Shown in pieces: positions 8,792-16,263 of a stretch of 42,825 bases of DNA. The translations under genes and the position numbers were made by a program. The notes beneath the pieces are model-generated. The model had not been told where the DNA came from. It worked only from the letters and a program-made list of their open reading frames with translations, and did not search any database. Numbering within the stretch: the first letter of the stretch is position 1; each line of letters starts with the position of its first letter. This DNA comes from Bacillus pseudomycoides DSM 12442 (GTDB lineage Bacteria > Bacillota > Bacilli > Bacillales > Bacillaceae_G). The stretch spans positions 4,332,820-4,375,644 of the forward strand of contig NZ_CM000745.1 of NCBI RefSeq assembly GCF_000161455.1, in the 5' to 3' direction.

Positions 8792-8821
8792 ATAATACAA
8801 TTATGGTCAATAAAGGTCAAA
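8792..8821 (-). promoter_or_regulatory. clpP promoter with overlapping CtsR operator
   Basis: On the minus strand TTGACC (8815-8820) and TATTAT (8792-8797) are 17 bases apart, a good sigma-A promoter. The plus strand at 8805-8821 reads GGTCAATAAAGGTCAAA, a heptad direct repeat with one mismatch to the CtsR consensus (RGTCAAA-NAN-RGTCAAA). The box covers the -35 element, which predicts heat and stress de-repression by CtsR. Confidence 0.88.
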
Positions 8822-8961
8822 CGAAACCACTTTAAATCAAAAAAATATGTAGTTGTATCATGATTTATTCGCTATGTTTTTGGAATTCCCTGCTTATGTA
8901 TCTTCAACATCATAACCGAATTATATAAATTTAAACGTAATAGGAGAAGTATAGTATTCGC

Positions 8962-9006
8962 AAAAAACAAAAGAACGCCTTTTTCGTAGAAGCGTCCTTT
9001 TGTTTC
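8962..9006 (-). terminator. Terminator of the spoVA(2)-type operon
   Basis: On the minus strand CAAAAGGACGC pairs with GCGTTCTTTTG and is followed by T6. It begins at the stop codon of the DUF421 gene. 8822-8961 shows no gene. Confidence 0.85.
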
Positions 9007-9882
9007 CTATTCTTTTAAGAGGTAGGTTACTTTATTTAAAACATGTTCGATTTGTTTTGCATTTTTGCTATACATTTGACTTGCTGATTTCGATTTTGTT
9101 TCTAAAGAAAATAATTCAAGATCAGCATGACATTTTTTTAAAGAAGCTAATAGCAATGGCTTATTTTGAGGCGAAGGCATTTGGATTTTGTCATTATAGA
9201 TGTCGACAGTAAGTTGTCCGTAAGAGTCGATTTGTCCAAGAAAGACATTTTCTATTACAACTCCAATCTTCTCTAACTCCATGTGAAGCCAAGCGCGATT
9301 ATGACCGCTAGCTGAAAGTGGTTCATCTAGTACATTGCCATCCATAATTACTGTATGTGTTTCCTTTTCGTTCGGCACTTTTAGTCCGATGTCTTTTGCG
9401 GTTAGTGGTTGTCTATCCTTTTTCAATAAGACGTTTAATTCGCCATTTGGCTCTAATACAGCAAATTCAACATCAGCTATGTTGAATACATCTTTTTTAC
9501 GAAGGAGTTCGAGTAATTCATCGCTTGTATATTTTTCCTTTTTCAAATTATCTTCGAGTACTTTTCCATCTTTTATAAAAACAGTAGATTTTCCCTCAAA
9601 GAAGTCTCTTACTGTTTTGTTTTTTAAAGAAGCAAGTCCAGCGAAAAAAGGTACGATCGCAAAAACAAGTATACTGGAAACACCGTGGAAAAAGTTTTGT
9701 TCTAGCCCAGTCGATACTTCAGCAGCGATATCACCAATTGTCATACCGGCTATGTATTCGAAAAAAGAAAGCTGAGAGATTTGTCTTTTTCCAAGCCATT
9801 TTGTGATAGCGAATAAAATAATCAAGATACATAAAGAACGTATAATGACAAGTGGCCATTCTGGTATGTGAATGTGAGGCAT
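9007..9882 (-). CDS. DUF421 (YetF-like) membrane protein of the spoVA(2) operon
   Basis: Protein of 291 residues. Three hydrophobic segments lie in the first 85 residues (VIIRSLCILIILFAI, then a segment after KRQISQLSFFEYIAGMTIGDI), followed by a long soluble part containing the DUF421 core (STVFIKDGKVLEDNLKKE). The last 60 residues are a lysine-rich extension. DUF421 proteins of this kind accompany spoVA(2mob) operons, where they contribute to spore heat resistance and slower germination; their biochemical role is unknown. It is the last gene of the operon, 20 bases after a DUF1657 gene. Confidence 0.85.
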   Translation of the reverse strand: MPHIHIPEWPLVIIRSLCILIILFAITKWLGKRQISQLSFFEYIAGMTIGDIAAEVSTGLEQNFFHGVSSILVFAIVPFFAGLASLKNKTVRDFFEGKSTVFIKDGKVLEDNLKKEKYTSDELLELLRKKDVFNIADVEFAVLEPNGELNVLLKKDRQPLTAKDIGLKVPNEKETHTVIMDGNVLDEPLSASGHNRAWLHMELEKIGVVIENVFLGQIDSYGQLTVDIYNDKIQMPSPQNKPLLLASLKKCHADLELFSLETKSKSASQMYSKNAKQIEHVLNKVTYLLKE

Positions 9883-9902
9883 ATAAATTCCCTCCAGTTT
9901 GC

Positions 9903-10109
9903 CTAAAATCCTTTATATTGTGGTTCTTCCCGTTCTAACATCGAAATTCTGTTCTTTAAATCAGCAATAACACTATCCATTTCTAACATACATTCATGGA
10001 AAACGCGTTTTGCTTCTTCGTCAGCCGCGTCTTGTGAAAGGGTACTTAAACTTGCTTGTGCACCTTTTAAACTAGCGAGACATGTTTTTACACTAGCAAC
10101 AACGGTCAT
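9903..10109 (-). CDS. DUF1657 small protein (downstream copy)
   Basis: Small soluble protein of 68 residues, probably two helices (SVKTCLASLKGAQASLSTLS and a second half ending EEPQYKGF). It is a paralogue of the 68-residue protein at 12600-12806: both start MTV, share LK-AQASL and end with EEPQY. DUF1657 proteins are nearly confined to spore formers and flank spoVA(2) operons. Function unknown. It lies 11 bases after spoVAEb and is surely co-transcribed. Confidence 0.85.
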   Translation of the reverse strand: MTVVASVKTCLASLKGAQASLSTLSQDAADEEAKRVFHECMLEMDSVIADLKNRISMLEREEPQYKGF

Positions 10110-10120
10110 GGGAACACCTC

Positions 10121-10471
10121 TTATCCTTTTGGTTTAAATAGTAATGCGCCGATAAATCCGAATATAATGGCTGCGGAGATACCAGCACTTGTTACTTTAA
10201 ACATACCTGTTATAACGCCGACAATCCCGTGCTTTGCCGCTTCTGCCATTGCTCCATGAACAAGGGCGTTTCCGAAACTTGTAATCGGAACGGTTGCCCC
10301 AGCTCCGGCAAAATCGATTAGTGGTTCATATAAATTAAATCCATCTAATATAGCACCAGCAACAACAAGTGTTGCCATTGTGTGAGCGGGCGTGAGCTTA
10401 CCGACATCAAACATAAGCTGCCCGATTACGCAGATGAGTCCACCGATGACAAAAGCCCAGAAAAATATCAT
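10121..10471 (-). CDS. spoVAEb: Stage V sporulation protein AE (SpoVAEb type)
   Basis: Hydrophobic protein of 116 residues with about four membrane segments (FFWAFVIGGLICVIGQLMFD at the start). It contains the GAGATVPITSFGNALVHGA motif that it shares with SpoVAC. It belongs to the SpoVA channel in the inner spore membrane, which moves calcium dipicolinate into the forespore and out during germination. The start ATG overlaps the spoVAD stop by 4 bases, implying translational coupling. Confidence 0.92.
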   Translation of the reverse strand: MIFFWAFVIGGLICVIGQLMFDVGKLTPAHTMATLVVAGAILDGFNLYEPLIDFAGAGATVPITSFGNALVHGAMAEAAKHGIVGVITGMFKVTSAGISAAIIFGFIGALLFKPKG

Positions 10472-11484
10472 TGCTCTACACCTCCAAATTCAATCGATAC
10501 GGCATGGGCGATGCACGGAATGGTTTCTTCTTGTTGAAATGTAAGAGGAGACAATAAAGCGCCGGTCGCTACGACAAGCATCCTTTTGAACTCACCCTTC
10601 TTCATTCGGTTTAATAAATGTCCGTATACGACTGTTGCTGAACAACCTGCCCCGCTTCCACCAGCTAATACGGGTTGGCCTTCCCGATAAATGAGCAATC
10701 CACAATCTTGAAATTGCTCGCTCTTTACTTTTGTTCCGTGCTTATGCAGTAAATCATAGGAAATTTCACGTCCGACATGACCTAGGTCGCCCGTTACGAT
10801 TAAATCATAGTGAGATGCATCAATTTGCATATCGCGTAAATGTGCTTCGATTGTATCGACAGCAGCTGGAGCCATCGCGCCTCCCATGTTAAAGGGGTCA
10901 GTTAAGCCCATATCAACAATCCGTCCAATTGTTGCGGATGTCACACGCGGTCCATCTCCTGTACTACTTAAAAGCGCAGCACCAGCACCAGTTACGGTCC
11001 ATTGAGCGGTAGGTGGTTTTTGACCGCCGTATTCAGTTGGATAGCGGAATTGTTTTTCCACGGCTGTATTATGACTTGATGAACCTGTTAATAAATATTT
11101 TGCACCTTTTGCATTTACAATGCTTGCACCGAGAGCAAGGCCTTCCATAGAAGTAGAGCAAGCACCAAATAATCCAAGATAAGGAGTGCCAAGTGTACGA
11201 CAAGCAAAGCTTGAAGGTGTAATTTGGTTAATTAAGTCTCCGGCGAGTACAAATTGAATATCTTCTTTACGAAGTCTTGCTTTTTCCGTTGCACGGCTAC
11301 AAGCTTCTTCAAATAAAATTTTATGCGCCTTTTCATAAGAATCTTGTCCGAGCCATAAATCTTCATGAAGAGTATCAAAGTCTTCAGGGATTTTTCCTTT
11401 TGCTTCAAATGGCCCACCGACTACACCTGTTGAGATGATAACTGGTTTGTTTTCAAATACCCATGTTCGGTGTCCTTGTAACAT
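10468..11484 (-). CDS. spoVAD: Stage V sporulation protein AD (dipicolinate-binding)
   Basis: Protein of 338 residues with a thiolase-like fold, as expected for SpoVAD. Recognisable segments are GVVGGPFEAKGKIPEDFD, CSTSMEGLALGASIV, DLGHVGREISYDLL and GGSGAGCSATVVYGHLL. SpoVAD is the soluble subunit that binds dipicolinic acid at the outer face of the inner spore membrane. It is slightly diverged from the main spoVA-operon product, in line with a second, spoVA(2)-type copy. It starts immediately after the spoVAC stop and overlaps spoVAEb. Confidence 0.95.
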   Translation of the reverse strand: MLQGHRTWVFENKPVIISTGVVGGPFEAKGKIPEDFDTLHEDLWLGQDSYEKAHKILFEEACSRATEKARLRKEDIQFVLAGDLINQITPSSFACRTLGTPYLGLFGACSTSMEGLALGASIVNAKGAKYLLTGSSSHNTAVEKQFRYPTEYGGQKPPTAQWTVTGAGAALLSSTGDGPRVTSATIGRIVDMGLTDPFNMGGAMAPAAVDTIEAHLRDMQIDASHYDLIVTGDLGHVGREISYDLLHKHGTKVKSEQFQDCGLLIYREGQPVLAGGSGAGCSATVVYGHLLNRMKKGEFKRMLVVATGALLSPLTFQQEETIPCIAHAVSIEFGGVEQ

Positions 11485-11961
11485 TTACAAGCCTCCCCAT
11501 TGAACAAGAATGGTTTTAATAAGAGCGATTACGAAAGCAGAAAATACACCAAATAAAATAACGGATCCTGCTAATTTAAACATGTTGCCACCTACCCCAA
11601 GGACAAAGCCTTCCGTTCGGTGTTCGATGCATGCGGCGATAACAGAATTGCCAAAACCAGTAACCGGTACGGCTGTACCAGCGCCAGCAAATTGTCCAAG
11701 ACGGTCATACACACCGAATCCAGTTAGCAACATAGAGATGAAAATGAGTGTCGCTACTGTTGGGTTTCCTGCAGACCTTTCAGTGAAATCGAAATAGGTG
11801 ATATAAAAGGTAGAGATGAGTTGGCCGATAAAACAGATAAGACCGCCAACAAAAAAAGCTTTTATACAATTTTTTAAAACAGGCCGTTTCGGTTCGCGCT
11901 GTTGTGCAAATTTTTTATATTCCTGTTGTACAGGTGTTAAATTTTTGTCTTTACTGGACAT
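11485..11961 (-). CDS. spoVAC: Stage V sporulation protein AC
   Basis: Membrane protein of 158 residues. A charged N-terminus of about 35 residues precedes about four to five membrane segments and the motif GAGTAVPVTGFGNSVIAA. SpoVAC has been described as a mechanosensitive channel for dipicolinate release. The start follows GGAAGGATCC. It is the first of three tightly packed spoVA genes transcribed leftwards. Confidence 0.95.
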   Translation of the reverse strand: MSSKDKNLTPVQQEYKKFAQQREPKRPVLKNCIKAFFVGGLICFIGQLISTFYITYFDFTERSAGNPTVATLIFISMLLTGFGVYDRLGQFAGAGTAVPVTGFGNSVIAACIEHRTEGFVLGVGGNMFKLAGSVILFGVFSAFVIALIKTILVQWGGL

Positions 11962-11995
11962 TTGGATCCTTCCTTTTCTTTTAGAAAACGTACAA

Positions 11996-12484
11996 TTACG
12001 TATCGGATTTCACTTCTGATTGAATGAGTTTTAATTGCTTTTTGATCTGATCCTTGTTTACTTCTTTTTTCTTAATTTTGTTCTCCAGGTTATCTAATAG
12101 CATGAAAATTTTTCGATCTGTACTTACTTGAATATTGAAAGTAGGATACTCATCGCTCAATTGTTTTTTGATTTTGGTGCGCAGAGGTTTTAAACCGAAT
12201 CTTTCGTGATGCTCTGGTTTGACAGCTATGTAAAGATCTAAGTTGGAGTTAACGGCTGTGGCTTTTATTATTTCCTCCATAGCAAGTACTTTCTTCTTTG
12301 CTTCTTGAGAGATAGACTGATTAAAGGATTCTGTACTCATCTTCGTTAACTTTGGACCATTCTTTTCCTCTGTTCGTTTCGCTTCTTCTTTTTTTACTTT
12401 TTTATCTAATGGACTACTACCACAGCCGGTAAATGAGCTGAGTAGTAGTACGAATAACGCGGTTATGATTCCAAGTTTTCGCAT
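11996..12484 (-). CDS. YhcN/YlaJ-type sporulation lipoprotein
   Basis: Lipoprotein of about 162 residues. A short basic N-terminus (MRKLG) and hydrophobic stretch lead to a lipobox, SSFTGC, so the mature protein begins at that cysteine. A long lysine/glutamate-rich linker (DKKVKKEEAKRTEEKN) precedes a domain with LYIAVKPEHHERFGLK, typical of the YhcN/YlaJ spore lipoprotein family. I take ATG 12484; an in-frame ATG at 12493 is possible, and neither has a strong ribosome site. It precedes spoVAC by 34 bases. The likely location is the inner spore membrane surface. Confidence 0.85.
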   Translation of the reverse strand: MRKLGIITALFVLLLSSFTGCGSSPLDKKVKKEEAKRTEEKNGPKLTKMSTESFNQSISQEAKKKVLAMEEIIKATAVNSNLDLYIAVKPEHHERFGLKPLRTKIKKQLSDEYPTFNIQVSTDRKIFMLLDNLENKIKKKEVNKDQIKKQLKLIQSEVKSDT

Positions 12485-12524
12485 TACGATCATTCCATTT
12501 CTATTGCTTTATGTAATCTGAGTG

Positions 12525-12553
12525 AAAAAGGATGATATGGAATCATCCTTTTT
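12525..12553 (-). terminator. Terminator between the first DUF1657 gene and the lipoprotein gene
   Basis: A perfect 12-bp stem, AAAAAGGATGAT with ATCATCCTTTTT, surrounds a 5-base loop. On the minus strand it follows the DUF1657 gene at 12600, so that gene may be expressed more strongly than the rest of the operon, with partial read-through. Confidence 0.8.
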
Positions 12554-12599
12554 CTGTTTCTCAAAAAGTGAGTGCCATGAGATGGTATAGTACTTTCAC

Positions 12600-12806
12600 T
12601 TATTGTTGTCCGTATTGAGGCTCTTCTTGCTGAACTTCATCAACACGTGGGTTTAAAGAATCAATAATAGATTGTGTTTGTTGTGCAGCTGTTTGGAAAA
12701 GTTGTTTTGCTTGTTGGTTGTCCGTATCAAGAGCGAACCCCTCTAAGCTTGCTTGCGCACTTTTTAATCCAGAAACAGTTTGTTTTAATTTTGTAATTAC
12801 AGTCAT
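12600..12806 (-). CDS. DUF1657 small protein (upstream copy)
   Basis: Small protein of 68 residues (LKQTVSGLKSAQASLEGFA near the start, ending EEPQYGQQ), glutamine-rich and predicted helical. It is paralogous to the 9903-10109 protein. A strong AAGGAGG site precedes the start. In spoVA(2mob)-type operons a DUF1657 gene occupies exactly this leading position. A 12-bp terminator lies between it and the following lipoprotein gene. Function unknown. I could not find a convincing sigma-G promoter in the 180 bases upstream. Confidence 0.85.
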   Translation of the reverse strand: MTVITKLKQTVSGLKSAQASLEGFALDTDNQQAKQLFQTAAQQTQSIIDSLNPRVDEVQQEEPQYGQQ

Positions 12807-12941
12807 TGAATGAAGCCTCCTTAAGAATATGAATTCAATGATTATAATTTGTGAGTAGCCCCAAAAATATAATTACCAAATTTAGGATTGACGATTTGTT
12901 TTTGAAGAAATAGTGAGGAGAGCTTTTTTATATGATAGTAG

Positions 12942-12970
12942 TTGCGTACATTGACATAAGAAGATATAAT
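12942..12970 (+). promoter_or_regulatory. Promoter of tRNA-Arg
   Basis: A perfect -10 box TATAAT (12965-12970) lies 17 bases after TTGCGT (12942-12947), and the tRNA begins 18 bases downstream of the -10. Confidence 0.7.
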
Positions 12971-12988
12971 TACCAATATATCGTTTAT

Positions 12989-13064
12989 GCGCCCATAGCT
13001 CAGTCGGATAGAGCGGTGGTTTCCGGTACCACGTCTGCCGGGGGTTCGAATCCCTCTGGGCGCG
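12989..13064 (+). tRNA. tRNA-Arg (anticodon CCG)
   Basis: Full cloverleaf. The acceptor GCGCCCA pairs with TGGGCGC, the D arm contains AGCTCAGTCGGATAGAGC, and the anticodon stem GTGGT/ACCAC encloses TTCCGGT, giving CCG. The T arm GGGGGTTCGAATCCCTC is present. The discriminator base is G and CCA is not encoded. It reads CGG arginine codons. It stands alone between the spoVA(2) operon and sigL, as in other Bacillus. Confidence 0.96.
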
Positions 13065-13066
13065 TC

Positions 13067-13106
13067 AAAAAGTCTTAACTTACATTTGTAGGTTAGGACT
13101 TTTTTA
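13067..13106 (+). terminator. Terminator of tRNA-Arg
   Basis: AAAAAGTCTTAAC pairs with GTTAGGACTTTTTT (one G-U pair) directly after the tRNA and runs into a T tract. Confidence 0.85.
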
Positions 13107-13516
13107 TTTCCTTCTTGTTATATCTGTTCATAAGATTTACTATTAGTATGTGGTTATAAAAAATGATTGTTATATATTCATTTTGATTTTCAAGCGTATC
13201 AGTCGCCGTTATGAAGAACAAAAGGTGACCTGCATTTGGTCTCTCTCTTTGTTTTCACTTGGCACGGGGCTAGGCACTGACCGCTTCTTTTTTGAGCGGA
13301 TCCTCTCTTCCGCTCAAAAAATAAAGGTTTTATGTCAGTTCTTCAACTTGTATTTATATATATTTTTTATTGTTTTCTTTCAATATTATCCATTTTTCAG
13401 TTGTAAGATGTAAATTTCATTAATACATATAAATTAATAATATTTGGAATGGGTATCTGCGCAGGATTCTCCTTTTAGGAAACTTATTGTACAATAGAAA
13501 CAAGGGGGAGATTAGA
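13107..13516. other. Intergenic region before sigL with a 13-bp hairpin
   Basis: About 400 bases without a gene. At 13288-13321 a perfect 13-bp stem (T6 followed by GAGCGGA, pairing with TCCGCTC followed by A6) has an 8-base loop. The preceding GC-rich stretch (GGCACGGGGCTAGGCACTGA, 13261-13280) resembles repeated intergenic sequences of the B. cereus group. A TACAAT -10-like box at 13490-13495 may belong to the sigL promoter; its -35 is poor. Confidence 0.5.
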
Positions 13517-14818
13517 TTGAAGGCAAGTCTTTTACAAGAACAAAGCTTACGTTTGGCCATGACACAAGAGTTAAGACAAGCGATTACAATGCTCCAATAT
13601 AATGTGCAGGAATTATCGGAGTTTTTGTATGAGCAATCGTTAGAGAATCCCCTTATTGAGTTAGGCGGCTTTGAGAGGGAGAAGAAAAAGAGCTCAAGTA
13701 AAAGTACAGGCAAACAAGTTAATAATCAAATGGAAATTTACAGTGTGGATTCGACAACGATTCAGCAACACTTATTAGATCAAATACAGTATTATAAAAT
13801 AGATGAAGAGCAGCGAAAAGCAGCTTCTTTCATCATTATGAACATGGATGAGAATGGTTATTTACAAGAAACCAATGAAGAATTAGCAGAACTACTTGCA
13901 GCACATATTGATGTAGTGGACTGTTCTATGGAGCTTGTCCAGTCATTAGAGCCAGCAGGGGTGGGAGCGCGTAATATTCAGGAGTGTCTATCACTTCAAT
14001 TGAAGCGCTTACAAAAACGAGATGAGCTGGCAGAAATGATTGTGGATGAACATTTCGTGTATTTTGTTAAGAAAGATTGGCGGAAACTTATCCATGTTAT
14101 GAAATGTAATAATGAAGAATTACAATCAGCTGTTGATTGTATTACATCGCTTCAGCCAAAACCAGGGCTTGCGTTTAGCTCTGAAAAACCGCTTTATATT
14201 GTTCCTGATATGGCTGTTAAAAAAGACGGCGATCGTCTCGTTTTACAAATGAATGAACGTAACATGCCAAGGATTGAAATTCATTCAGAGTATAGTGCAC
14301 TTCTTCATAATAGTGAAAGTGAGGTTGCTTCTTATGTATCTGAGAAGTATCAGCATGTGCAGTGGATTATGCGCAGTTTAAAGCAACGGAAACAAACGCT
14401 TTTGCAAGTGATGGAAATCATTATGAAGAAACAACGTGATTTCTTTTGGCAGGGGCCAGAGTACTTAAAACCACTCTCCTTAAAAGAAGTAGCTGAAGAA
14501 CTAAGTGTACATGAATCTACAATTAGCCGTGCTACCCGTAATAAATATGTACAAACGCCGCACGGATTGTTTGAAATGAAGTCATTTTTTAGTAACGCAG
14601 TGGTTACAACAGAAGATGAGGCTGTTTCTACAAAGCGTGTTAAACAATTGATGCAAGCGCTTGTAGAAAAAGAAAACAAGAAAAAACCACTTTCAGATCA
14701 AAAAATTTCAAAATTGTTAGAAGAAGAGCATGAAATCGTTATTTCAAGAAGAACGGTTGCGAAATATCGAGAACAAATGAATATTCCTGCTTCTTCTCTT
14801 CGAAAAACAATTGGATAG
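13517..14818 (+). CDS. sigL: RNA polymerase sigma-54 factor (SigL)
   Basis: Protein of 433 residues with all sigma-54 regions. These are the N-terminal activator-binding segment (LRLAMTQELRQAITMLQYN, then LENPLIE), the core-binding domain, the helix-turn-helix (SLKEVAEELSVHESTISRA) and the C-terminal RpoN box (SRRTVAKYREQMNIP). It directs RNA polymerase to -24/-12 promoters that need AAA+ activators. I take TTG 13517, preceded by AAGGGGGAG at correct spacing; the frame remains open to 13487 but without a ribosome site. The glutaredoxin gene follows after 9 bases. Confidence 0.95.
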   Translation: MKASLLQEQSLRLAMTQELRQAITMLQYNVQELSEFLYEQSLENPLIELGGFEREKKKSSSKSTGKQVNNQMEIYSVDSTTIQQHLLDQIQYYKIDEEQRKAASFIIMNMDENGYLQETNEELAELLAAHIDVVDCSMELVQSLEPAGVGARNIQECLSLQLKRLQKRDELAEMIVDEHFVYFVKKDWRKLIHVMKCNNEELQSAVDCITSLQPKPGLAFSSEKPLYIVPDMAVKKDGDRLVLQMNERNMPRIEIHSEYSALLHNSESEVASYVSEKYQHVQWIMRSLKQRKQTLLQVMEIIMKKQRDFFWQGPEYLKPLSLKEVAEELSVHESTISRATRNKYVQTPHGLFEMKSFFSNAVVTTEDEAVSTKRVKQLMQALVEKENKKKPLSDQKISKLLEEEHEIVISRRTVAKYREQMNIPASSLRKTIG

Positions 14819-14827
14819 GTGAAGAAG

Positions 14828-15073
14828 ATGAAGGTTGTTTTATATACGAAAACGGATTGTGGCCTTTGTGAGAAGGCAAAACAGCTGTTGAAAGAAGTGC
14901 AACATGAATATTCTTTTGAAATCGAGGAAATAGATATATATGAAGATGATGAGCTTTTAGAAAAGTATCAAATTATGATTCCTGTTGTGGAAATTGACGG
15001 AAAACAGGCGGAATGCGGTGTCATTCACAAAGATGTCATAATAAACTATATAAAGAATGCAGTTAAGAGTTGA
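14828..15073 (+). CDS. Glutaredoxin-family small redox protein
   Basis: Protein of 81 residues. The N-terminus LYTKTDCGLCEKAKQLL carries a CxxC redox motif on a beta-strand/helix start. It is followed by a short thioredoxin fold with the conserved cis-proline region MIPVVEIDGK, and belongs to the DUF836/glutaredoxin-like group. ATG 14828 is used; GTG 14819 is in frame but less likely. It is probably co-transcribed with sigL. The promoter of cggR overlaps its last codons. Confidence 0.82.
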   Translation: MKVVLYTKTDCGLCEKAKQLLKEVQHEYSFEIEEIDIYEDDELLEKYQIMIPVVEIDGKQAECGVIHKDVIINYIKNAVKS

Positions 15074-15098
15074 ATAAGTTTCTATCTCCTGTTACAAT
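15070..15098 (+). promoter_or_regulatory. Promoter of the cggR-gapA operon
   Basis: TTGAAT (15070-15075) and TACAAT (15093-15098) are separated by 17 bases. The CggR operator begins 35 bases downstream of the -10, in the 5' untranslated region, which is the arrangement known from B. subtilis. Confidence 0.8.
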
Positions 15099-15133
15099 AA
15101 TAAACGTAGCAGGGATTATTTTTTTAAACCTAG

Positions 15134-15169
15134 TGGGACATAAAATGTCACTACGGGACACGAAGTGAC
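15134..15169 (+). promoter_or_regulatory. CggR operator (two direct repeats)
   Basis: The pattern is GGGAC-N6-TGTC-N4-CGGGAC-N6-TGAC, matching the known CggR operator form with one change in the last half-site (TGAC for TGTC). CggR bound here blocks transcription until fructose-1,6-bisphosphate accumulates. Confidence 0.82.
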
Positions 15170-15208
15170 CACGAGGGAAAATGAACCGATGCAGTGAGGA
15201 GAAAAGAT

Positions 15209-16237
15209 ATGCGCTCATGGATTCAAAATACAAAAAAATTATTACCTGATCTGCTACCTGTTATGCAAACGAGAATGCAAATTCTTCAGCACATTCGTCT
15301 CATGCAGCCGATTGGCAGAAGAAATTTATCTGCAAGTCTTGGTATGACAGAACGAGTATTGCGAAGTGAAGTACAAGTTTTGAAAGAACAAAACTTAGTT
15401 CACGTCGCCTCTTCTGGAATGACTTTAACAGAAGAAGGAACAACTGTGGTTCTTGCTTTGGAAGACTTTATGAAAGAAATTTCCGGGTTAAAGGTTTTAG
15501 AAAAACAACTTAAGGAAACATTAGACTTGGATGAAGTTTTCGTTGTCCCTGGTGATAGTGATGAATCACCCTGGGTCAAACTGGAGATGGGCCGTGCTTG
15601 TGTGACTTGTATAAAAGACCATCTGACAGCGAATAATATCGTTGCTGTGGCTGGAGGAACAACGCTAGCTGCTGCTGCGGACATGATGCAACTAGATTGC
15701 AAAGATTTACATATGCTATTTGTCCCAGCGCGTGGTGGAATTGGAGAAGGTGTCGAATTAGAGGCCAATACCATTTGTGCGAAGATGGCACAAAATACGA
15801 TGAGTAATTATCGCTTATTGTATGTTCCAGACCATGTAAGTAGCGAAGCATATGCGTCTATTGTGACAGAGCCTTCTGTGAAAGAAGTTCTTGAGTTGAT
15901 TCGATCTTCCAATATCGTCATTCATGGAATTGGTGATGCGTTAACAATGGCACGGCGCAGAAATACTTCAGAAGCAGATTGGATGAAAATTAAAGCAAGT
16001 GAAGCAGTCGGCGAAGCTTTCGGTTATTACTTCAATGAACAAGGTAATGTCGTTCATAAAGTACAAACAGTAGGTATGCAGCTAAAAGATTTACATCATG
16101 TATCTCACGTTGTTGCAGTCGCTGGAGGATCTTCAAAAGCAAAAGCAATACAGGCTGTAATTAAACAAGGGCACACTTCGATTCTAATTACAGATGAAGG
16201 TGCAGCGAAACAATTAACAAAGGGTATTACCCTTTAA
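15209..16237 (+). CDS. cggR: Central glycolytic genes regulator CggR
   Basis: Protein of 342 residues of the SorC/DeoR type. An N-terminal winged helix-turn-helix (RRNLSASLGMTERVLRSE) precedes a sugar-phosphate-binding domain (AVAGGTTLAAAADMM, VPARGGIGEGVELEANT, VAVAGGSSKAKAIQAV). It represses its own operon, and fructose-1,6-bisphosphate relieves the repression. ATG 15209 follows GAGGAG. It is the first gene of the cggR-gapA-pgk-tpiA-gpmI-eno operon, 26 bases before gapA. In B. subtilis the mRNA is processed near this junction, which stabilises the gapA part. Confidence 0.95.
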   Translation: MRSWIQNTKKLLPDLLPVMQTRMQILQHIRLMQPIGRRNLSASLGMTERVLRSEVQVLKEQNLVHVASSGMTLTEEGTTVVLALEDFMKEISGLKVLEKQLKETLDLDEVFVVPGDSDESPWVKLEMGRACVTCIKDHLTANNIVAVAGGTTLAAAADMMQLDCKDLHMLFVPARGGIGEGVELEANTICAKMAQNTMSNYRLLYVPDHVSSEAYASIVTEPSVKEVLELIRSSNIVIHGIGDALTMARRRNTSEADWMKIKASEAVGEAFGYYFNEQGNVVHKVQTVGMQLKDLHHVSHVVAVAGGSSKAKAIQAVIKQGHTSILITDEGAAKQLTKGITL

Positions 16238-16263
16238 TATAATCCCCCAAGGAGGAAATTTAA

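Noticed and set aside
13288..13321. Hairpin considered as a terminator for either strand
   Set aside because: The T run precedes and the A run follows the stem on both strands, so no U tract follows the hairpin.
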